The notes under the pieces: model-generated
What the model saw: the letters and a program-made list of their open reading frames with translations, nothing else
Databases searched by the model: none
What the model was told of the DNA's origin: nothing
NCBI GenBank assembly: GCA_937892315.1
Contig: CALAVF010000253.1
Coordinates: forward strand, 1-11,688
From: an uncultured Prevotellaceae bacterium
Lineage (GTDB): Bacteria > Bacteroidota > Bacteroidia > Bacteroidales > Bacteroidaceae
Length of the DNA stretch: 11,688 nt
Direction of reading: 5' to 3'
Shown here: positions 7,247 to 11,688 of the stretch, in pieces
Numbering within the stretch: position 1 is the first letter of the stretch
Layout: each line of letters begins with the position of its first letter
Translations under genes and position numbers: made by a program

Positions 7247-7278
7247 TGTAAAACCGAGGGCGGTTTAGATTTGTAAAT
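7247..7278 (+). repeat. 32-bp direct repeat, copy 1
   Basis: Matches copy 2 (7558-7589) at 27 of 32 positions, without gaps. The shared core is GGCGGTTTA, bounded by TGTAAAA on the left and TTTGTAAAT on the right. It contains TAGATTTG (7266-7273), a possible -7 element, with TTTG 22 nt upstream (7240-7243). Confidence 0.7.
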
Positions 7279-7557
7279 GTCACAATGCTGTAAAAATATA
7301 CTTGTAAAAGCAGATTCTTGTATCACTTCTTAAAACAAAACTAAGGAATTGATTATTTATCAGTTAAACATTCAATTATCACACAATATCGTGGCTTTTA
7401 GAGGAGAGAGGAGGTCATATCGCAGAATGGGGATGGGAATAATTGTCTATTTCCTCGAATAAAAGAAATTAAATATAATTATATTAGGAAGTTACATCTC
7501 TAAATTTCAACTTGAATATTTACGATTTTTGAATTGTAAAGCCTTTGTATTTTAGAA

Positions 7558-7589
7558 TGTAAAAGAGATGGCGGTTTACTTTTGTAAAT
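7558..7589 (+). repeat. 32-bp direct repeat, copy 2
   Basis: The partner of 7247-7278, 311 bp away in the same orientation. Here the right half becomes the palindrome TTTAC-TTTT-GTAAA, and TACTTTTG (7577-7584) fits the -7 consensus, though no good -33 element is visible. Confidence 0.7.
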
Positions 7590-7839
7590 CCAAAGAATGC
7601 CCCATACCGATTTCCTTTTGTAAACGTATTTTACAGACTTACTTGTTTTGATTTGTAAAACGCAAGGATTGAAATGCTAAAATTTATTAACGTAAATTTT
7701 CAAGGGGAAGAAAAAGGCAAAATGAGGTAAGATTTTGCGAGAATCGAACAGGTGATTTTGAAAGAGATTATGGACGAAAAAAGGCTCGTTTTTGAGGGCG
7801 TTTTTCGGGGCTAAAGTGCTGATTTTCCGAGGAAAGATG

Positions 7840-8017
7840 GCTAAAATTTTTGTTCGGAATTTTGGACGAAATAAATTTTTTTCGGAATTTTGAGGCTAAA
7901 AAATTGCTCCAAAATCACTCTAAAAGAAAAATGGAAGTCCATTTTTTAGCCTCAAAAATGAAGTCAAAAAATGGGCTCTTGATTTTTTAGAAGATTTTTT
8001 CTGGACAAAATTTTAGC
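7840..8017. repeat. Palindromic low-complexity block downstream of holA
   Basis: A perfect 17-bp inverted repeat, TTTTGAGGCTAAAAAAT (7888-7904) and its complement (7941-7957), has a 36-nt spacer. Outside it, GCTAAAATTTTTGTTC (7840-7855) is nearly complementary to GGACAAAATTTTAGC (8003-8017). A second hairpin, AAAAATGGA (7927-7935) with TCCATTTTT (7938-7946), shares part of the right inner arm, so the two cannot form together. TTCGGAATTTTG also occurs twice (7854 and 7881). The plus strand from 7690 to 8060 has far more G than C. No coding frame of useful length is present. It may terminate holA transcription. Confidence 0.65.
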
Positions 8018-8107
8018 GTATGTTTTGGGGACAGAAAAAAAGCGTGAAGAAAATGGGGAAAGAAGACAAATGACAACTCCAGTGAGCAACTCGGGAAAAC
8101 ACCGGTC

Positions 8108-9130
8108 CTAATGTAAAATGAAAAAGAGGAGTTCGTGCATGATGTCCTCGTCAGTCAGGTTTCCCCTATTGATACCCTTCAGTCGAGCATCCGTCTCACG
8201 AAGTTTTCCGATGATTTGCATGGTCTTCAAGGCATTGTAATGCCGCATGGCAGTCGTATATTCACGCAGTTGCCAACTCTGGCGGAGTTCCAGATGCTTC
8301 ATCAGCCCTGGTTCCGTGCGGTCAGGCGAATAAAAAGCCTGCATCACCGTGGCAAAAAGGTTGAACAGCATCGACACGGTCATCACGGGCGGATTGGCTT
8401 TCGGGTTTTGCTCGAAGTGGTAAAGAATCTTGTTGGATTTCATCACGTCCTTATTCACGATGGCGGAGCGTAACTCCCACATATTGAACTCTTTAGAGAT
8501 TCCAATGTTTTGTTCCACAAGGTCTGCCGTGACACGGTTCTGCCCTGCAGGGAGAGCCAACACCAGTTTGTCCAGTTCGCCCGCCATGCGGTTGAGGTCA
8601 GCACCCACGCTTTCTGCCAACACCTGACAGGCCTTTTCCTCGATGCTCACCTGTTTGCGACGCAGGTAGTCGGCAATAAACTGTGGCAGCATCCCCTCTT
8701 TCAGTTTCTTGCTCTCATAGACGATGCCCATTTTTTCGATGACTGGCACCAGTTTCTTGCGTCGGTCAACCGAGCCATTTTTGTAGCAAATTACTAAAAT
8801 AGTTGTCATTAAAGGATTTTGTGCATAAACTGCCAACTCATCCAATTTTAACAAATTCTGAGCCTCTTTAACAATTACTACTTGATATTTTGCCATCATC
8901 GGGTACCGCCGTGCACAATTGATAATGTCGCCGACGGAGGTTTCACGGGTGCAATAGATGACCGTCTGGTTGAAATCCTGCTCGTCCTTCGTCAGCACAT
9001 TGTCGGCAATATACTCAGAGATGCGGTCGATGTAGTACGACTCATCCCCCATCAGCAGATAGATGGGCACGTACTCCTGTTTCCGCACCATCTCCACAAT
9101 TTCCCGATGTGTAATATTTGCTTTTGCCAT
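8108..9130 (-). CDS. holA: DNA polymerase III subunit delta
   Basis: The 340-residue protein is the delta subunit of the clamp loader, the part that opens the beta sliding clamp. It is the usual length. The N-terminal domain has the family's opening strand and helix (YVPIYLLMGDESYYIDRISE, about 17-36) and SVGDIINCARRYPMMAKYQV, where the family carries its clamp-binding surface. The middle part includes LLKLDELAVYAQNPLMTTIL and LKEGMLPQFIADYLRRKQVS. LAESVGADLNRMAGELDKLV follows, and the rest is the helical collar domain. There is no Walker A motif, as expected for delta. The ATG at 9130 is preferred over one at 9178, because 9178 lies within the promoter's -7 element and would not be in the message. 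It is monocistronic on this strand. Confidence 0.93.
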   Translation of the reverse strand: MAKANITHREIVEMVRKQEYVPIYLLMGDESYYIDRISEYIADNVLTKDEQDFNQTVIYCTRETSVGDIINCARRYPMMAKYQVVIVKEAQNLLKLDELAVYAQNPLMTTILVICYKNGSVDRRKKLVPVIEKMGIVYESKKLKEGMLPQFIADYLRRKQVSIEEKACQVLAESVGADLNRMAGELDKLVLALPAGQNRVTADLVEQNIGISKEFNMWELRSAIVNKDVMKSNKILYHFEQNPKANPPVMTVSMLFNLFATVMQAFYSPDRTEPGLMKHLELRQSWQLREYTTAMRHYNALKTMQIIGKLRETDARLKGINRGNLTDEDIMHELLFFILH

Positions 9131-9175
9131 TTTCGTTTGCTCTTTTCTCCATAGCATCAAGACGCTACGGATGTG

Positions 9176-9207
9176 CAAAGATAGGATTTTTCTCCGACAC
9201 CAAGCAA
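9176..9207 (-). promoter_or_regulatory. Promoter for holA
   Basis: On the minus strand TATCTTTG (9183-9176) fits the -7 consensus, with TTG 21 nt upstream (9207-9205). The expected transcript start near 9169 leaves a leader of about 40 nt to the ATG at 9130. Confidence 0.7.
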
Positions 9208-9244
9208 GGTTTCCCCACTTTCCTTAAAGTTTTTTCTGAAAACA

Positions 9245-9276
9245 TTTGCAAAGAATCAAAAAATGTATTAAGTTTG
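9245..9276 (+). promoter_or_regulatory. Consensus promoter pointing at a structured non-coding stretch
   Basis: TTTG (9245-9248), 20 nt, TAAGTTTG (9269-9276). This matches the consensus as well as the promoter of the arabinofuranosidase gene. The nearest credible start codon is 310 nt away, so it makes either a non-coding RNA or a very long leader. It is divergent from the holA promoter. Confidence 0.75.
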
Positions 9277-9280
9277 CAAT

Positions 9281-9515
9281 CGGTTTCGGGGAGAAATCCC
9301 GAGCCAGATGCATTAGCTTATTATCTCGCACTTAACCGAAGAAGCTTAGGAACCTTTATCTGGAATAGTACGATTTAATAGCGGAGGGAAAGCCCACAGA
9401 AATGGCTTCTCTCTACAACCTTTATAGCTATGCTCTCACGCTTTGGCGTGGCAGCATTCTTATAGGTTGTAGGGGTTCCATTTCCTAAGCTCGCCCCTCA
9501 GGTTAAGTGCATAAG
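9281..9515 (+). ncRNA. Candidate structured RNA or long structured leader
   Basis: The predicted 5' end coincides with the base of a first hairpin (GG at 9282, TTCGGG paired with CCCGAG at 9298-9303, CC at 9304). A nested multi-branch fold follows. The closing helix is GCACTTAACC (9328-9337) with GGTTAAGTGC (9501-9510), extended by CTTAT (9317-9321) and ATAAG (9511-9515). Helix 2 is AGCTTAGGAA (9343-9352) with TTCCTAAGCT (9482-9491). Hairpin A is AAGCC/GGCTT (9390-9394, 9404-9408) with weaker pairs below. Hairpin B is CTACAACC/GGTTGTAG (9413-9420, 9465-9472), then ATGCT/AGCAT, tipped by CACGC-TTTG-GCGTG (9437-9450). I do not recognise a known family. Size and the closing stem/internal bubble/terminal hairpin layout recall 6S RNA, but I cannot confirm that. 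It could also be a leader for the gene at 9586. A T-rich stretch at 9529-9533 is the only hint of a 3' end. Confidence 0.6.
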
Positions 9516-9585
9516 AATGACCACGCCATTTTTGTGTCTTTCCATTTGCATACACATATATATAATTATCCTATTTACAATTTAC

Positions 9586-10019
9586 ATGAAGAAAACGTTA
9601 ATCTGTCTGTATGCCACACATGGTAAAGGCAAGACACAGAGTATCAGAAAGGTGCATGAGTTATTAGGCGGAGACCTCGGAGTACGTGCCGACAGCACTG
9701 ACATTATGGATGTCATCATGCATGGAAATGTAAAAATCGGTATTGAAAGCACAGGAGACCCAGAGTCATCACAGAAAAATGACCTTGAAAGGCTGATGAA
9801 AGACGAACAATGCGACATCATCGTAGGGGCTTCCCGAACTCGTGGCACCACACCTATGCAGCCATTGTTCTATCCCGACAATATGGTTACCGCATCATTT
9901 GGATTTCACCGCTTTATGGGTATGAACCTTTGAATGACACATGCCATGAGGCAATGAACACAGCAACAGCGGAAAACGTATTGCTCATCATTATGCAGTT
10001 AATCGCAGGGAAATTATAA
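9586..10019 (+). pseudogene. Small P-loop protein gene interrupted by a -1 frameshift
   Basis: From the ATG at 9586 the frame encodes MKKTLICLYATHGKGKTQSI. ATHGKGKT fits the [AG]xxxxGK[ST] Walker A pattern and follows a hydrophobic beta strand as expected. A later strand, CDIIVGASRTRG, resembles Walker B-type surroundings. The frame stops at 9933 after 115 residues with an uncharacteristic end. The overlapping frame (codons in phase with 10017-10019) continues naturally as YGYRIIWISPLYGYEPLNDT and ends QLIAGKL at 10019. Joining the two would give about 144 residues. The switch must occur between about 9840 and 9900, consistent with one lost base, a sequencing error, or less likely programmed frameshifting. 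I do not recognise the function; an ATP-binding cytoplasmic protein is all that can be said. It follows the structured RNA and ends 19 bp before the next gene. Confidence 0.65.
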
Positions 10020-10038
10020 ACAAAACTTGATAACACCT

Positions 10039-11400
10039 ATGAAAAAGAATTTCATTATTTTATTGCTTTTGGCTTGTTTGAAGAGCCATGCGTATGACAT
10101 TGCTGTCGGAAACTTCTTCTATAATGTCCTCTCTCTATCAGAGAAAACTGTTGAAGTGACGTATGGAGAATCTACGACAGAGATTGTGTCTCCATATAAA
10201 GACATGAAGTCGGTTGACATCCCTGCTACAATTTCCATTTATAGCGGCAAATACCAAGGGGCTTACAAGGTGGTCTCTATCGGCAACTATGCGTTTAGGT
10301 ACTGCAAACAATTGACAGAGGTAAACTTGCCCGAAGGACTGAAAAAGATTGATGGCAATGCATTTGTCGGTTGTACCAACTTAACAAACATCTCCTTCCC
10401 AAGCACGCTGGAAAGCCTTGCTGGTTTCAGGAAAACAGGACTGATGTCTATAGTCGTTCCTAAATCAGTAAAATATATCGGAAATTTCGATGATTGTACT
10501 CATCTCGCATCTGTCACATTTGAAGAAGGGTCACAATTGGAAACGATAGGGTCAGATTGTTTTACTGGAGACAATAGCCTCACGAAACTAATCATTCCAG
10601 AAGGAGTTTCCTCTATTGGAACCGCTGCGTTTTATGATTGCACGGCATTGCAATATCTTGAACTCCCCAAGAATATCACAACCCTTGGCGTGCTTTCCAC
10701 TTGCAAAGCCCTTAGAACAATTCGTATCAGAGCGTTCACGCCACCAACCATAAAGAGTAACTATTTCCCCACAGATGCATATCTGAACGGGAAACTGTAT
10801 ATTCCAAGAGGTACATGGGAGATGTATAAAGATAGCGAGGGATGGAAAGAATTTCAAAGCATTACAGAATTATCTGAACTCGGAACCTTTACAGGTGAAA
10901 AGGAAGAATCTGACTTCTCCGACCGTTTCGTTGTACGCTACAATCATACCAGCGATAATGAGATGTTCCAAGTGACGGTACGACCCGGCGATGACTACCA
11001 ATGCATCATCACTCCACCATATGGATGGAAAATCCACACACTGACCTTGAATGACAAAGATGTGACATCTGACTTGAAGGCAGATATGACTTCGGGAACA
11101 GAAATCAATTATTATTCTCTTGTCATCCGCAACCTGTCCGAGGACATATTCCTCAATGCTGCTTTTGAAGAAATTACCTCCAACATCAATCAAACAAGAA
11201 CAAACAAACTGAAGGTTTATTCAACTGGGAGTGGTCTTCGCATTATCGGTACGGAATATAACGCCCACATTACTATCTATAATACAGAGGGCAAGAAACT
11301 TCACTCCACCATCGCCCAATCTTCTGATATACGAATCCCATTGGAGAGAGGAATATATATCATAAAAACAGGGGAACGAACGATAAAAATTTGTATTTAA
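10039..11400 (+). CDS. BspA-like leucine-rich-repeat surface protein
   Basis: The 453-residue protein starts with a signal peptide (MKKNFIILLLLACLKSHA). The ATG at 10039 fits this; a TTG 12 nt upstream would only add four residues. Residues about 78-235 are LRR_5 (BspA/TpLRR) repeats, with the repeated pattern of SIGNYAFRYCKQLTEVNLPE, KKIDGNAFVGCTNLTNISFP and SSIGTAAFYDCTALQYLELP. A linker (LYIPRGTWEMYKDSEGWKEF) and a beta-rich region (about 290-375) follow. The last 65 residues, from NKLKVYSTGSGLRI to ERGIYIIKTGERTIKI, look like a type IX secretion C-terminal sorting domain. Such proteins bind host matrix or other cells in oral and gut Bacteroidales. It may be co-transcribed with the P-loop gene. 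G+C is lower than in the genes at 2342-6090. Confidence 0.88.
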   Translation: MKKNFIILLLLACLKSHAYDIAVGNFFYNVLSLSEKTVEVTYGESTTEIVSPYKDMKSVDIPATISIYSGKYQGAYKVVSIGNYAFRYCKQLTEVNLPEGLKKIDGNAFVGCTNLTNISFPSTLESLAGFRKTGLMSIVVPKSVKYIGNFDDCTHLASVTFEEGSQLETIGSDCFTGDNSLTKLIIPEGVSSIGTAAFYDCTALQYLELPKNITTLGVLSTCKALRTIRIRAFTPPTIKSNYFPTDAYLNGKLYIPRGTWEMYKDSEGWKEFQSITELSELGTFTGEKEESDFSDRFVVRYNHTSDNEMFQVTVRPGDDYQCIITPPYGWKIHTLTLNDKDVTSDLKADMTSGTEINYYSLVIRNLSEDIFLNAAFEEITSNINQTRTNKLKVYSTGSGLRIIGTEYNAHITIYNTEGKKLHSTIAQSSDIRIPLERGIYIIKTGERTIKICI

Positions 11401-11561
11401 GTAATGATTAAAAAATAACTTGGGACGATTTGTTTATCTTCCCCTTTGATTGGTTAATACTGTTTTTGCCATCTCTTTTATGTGTTAATTTTGTTGTCAT
11501 ATTTTATACTTAACTTGTTGATTATTAACTAATTATATTTCTTAATCTGCCAGAAAATTCG

Positions 11562-11569
11562 TACCTTTG
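11562..11569 (+). promoter_or_regulatory. -7 promoter element near the right edge
   Basis: TACCTTTG fits the -7 consensus in A+T-rich DNA, with only a partial TTT about 21 nt upstream (11538-11540). The preceding 160 bp after the LRR gene hold no other feature I can support. Confidence 0.55.
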
Positions 11570-11572
11570 TAC

Positions 11573-11688
11573 ATGTTTCCAAGGCAGTATCTGGGTACGA
11601 ATAATCCAGCAGAAATATTATCTGAGGCCGATGTGAAATACATGAGTCAACTTGACGAGAAGTCGAAAAGACGCTTCCTGGCAACCAA
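11573..11688 (+). CDS. N-terminal part of a gene, possibly a transposase
   Basis: An open frame runs from ATG at 11573 to the window edge (MFPRQYLGTNNPAEILSEAD, then VKYMSQLDEKSKRRFLAT). The LDEKSKRRFLAT segment resembles the LDE..RR.FaA start of ISAzo13-type transposases, but only 38 residues are visible, so this is a weak guess. The ATG at 11573 lies 3 nt after the -7 element, ahead of the expected transcript start. If that promoter is real, translation may start instead at the in-frame ATG at 11642 (MSQLDEKSKRR). Codon use looks ordinary for the window. Confidence 0.45.
   Translation, partial: MFPRQYLGTNNPAEILSEADVKYMSQLDEKSKRRFLAT

Larger units (their letters stand above)
7153..7659. repeat. 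Cluster of TGTAAA boxes upstream of the XRE gene
   Basis: TGTAAA occurs on the plus strand at 7247, 7272, 7289, 7303, 7535, 7558, 7583, 7619, 7654, and the complement TTTACA at 7153 and 7630; a looser TGTAAT is at 7205. Most sit in TTGTAAA(A/T). From base composition I would expect less than one per strand. Some form palindromes: TTTAC-N4-GTAAA at 7575-7588 and TGTAAA-N5-TTTACA at 7619-7635. This is the main content of the first half of the 968-bp gene-free gap; I see no coding frame there. Confidence 0.7.

Noticed and set aside
7247..7659. CRISPR array or plasmid-type iteron origin
   Set aside because: The repeated boxes are too short and irregularly spaced for CRISPR, and there is no replication initiator gene or DnaA box cluster nearby.
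9118..9378. Open frame of 86 codons on the plus strand
   Set aside because: It begins inside holA on the opposite strand, crosses the holA promoter and ends inside the paired RNA region; its protein has no recognisable family feature.
9383..9412. Resemblance to RNase P RNA core motifs (GAGGGAAAG-CC and ACAGAAATGGCTT)
   Set aside because: In RNase P RNA these two motifs are hundreds of nucleotides apart; here they form one small hairpin and no other RNase P elements are present.
9330..9508. Integron attC-like ends: ACTTAAC fits RYYYAAC and GTTAAGT fits GTTRRRY
   Set aside because: The site would be about 179 nt, longer than usual, the spacers to the inner arms are unequal (6 and 10 nt), no integron integrase or cassette gene is visible, and such short consensus matches are easy to find.
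9328..9510. Retron-like layout: inverted a1/a2-type ends enclosing hairpins
   Set aside because: No reverse transcriptase follows in the window; the downstream genes are a P-loop protein and an LRR surface protein, and no clear branching-guanosine context is seen.
9517..9585. Upstream extension of the P-loop gene from an ATG at 9517
   Set aside because: The extra 23 residues are translated from A+T-rich non-coding DNA and would put a hydrophobic stretch before the normal MKKTLICLY strand that precedes the Walker A motif.

Overview
The window looks like a chromosomal piece of a Bacteroidales bacterium, most likely Prevotella or a close relative. The evidence is the set of promoters with the Bacteroidetes sigma-ABfr pattern (TTTG, 19-22 nt, TAnnTTTG) in front of several genes, near absence of Shine-Dalgarno sites, C-terminal tails like those of type IX secretion cargo, and protein families typical of this order. 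Coding DNA is roughly half G+C; intergenic DNA from 6350 to 8100 is much richer in A+T.

Positions 1-1409 hold a tight rightward cluster: the end of a PptA-like tautomerase, an ABM-family monooxygenase, a flavin nitroreductase and an HxlR-type regulator with one N-terminal cysteine. Together they look like a small quinone/electrophile response unit. Positions 1547-2242 encode a DUF554 membrane protein, and 2342-4939 a large secreted GH127/GH146-type beta-L-arabinofuranosidase that keeps its zinc and cysteine residues. Convergent to it is an outer-membrane OmpA-domain protein (6090-4960). tRNA-Arg(CCG) and a strong terminator follow at 6217-6348.

Positions 6573-7139 encode a leftward XRE regulator. 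Behind it lie about 970 bp without a gene (7140-8107). This gap holds ten TGTAAA boxes in one orientation, a 32-bp imperfect direct repeat, and a low-complexity palindromic block. The DNA polymerase III delta subunit gene (holA) runs leftward at 9130-8108. Divergent from holA, a near-consensus promoter at 9245-9276 points at about 230 nt of densely paired sequence. I read this as an unrecognised structured RNA or a long structured leader. It is followed by a small P-loop gene that a frameshift appears to break (9586-10019), a BspA-like leucine-rich-repeat surface protein (10039-11400), and the start of another gene, possibly a transposase (11573 to the edge).

The strongest candidates for something undescribed are the structured RNA at about 9281-9515, the box-rich DNA beside the XRE regulator, and a tRNA-Arg in which the near-universal G19:C56 tertiary pair appears to be swapped for A19:U56.
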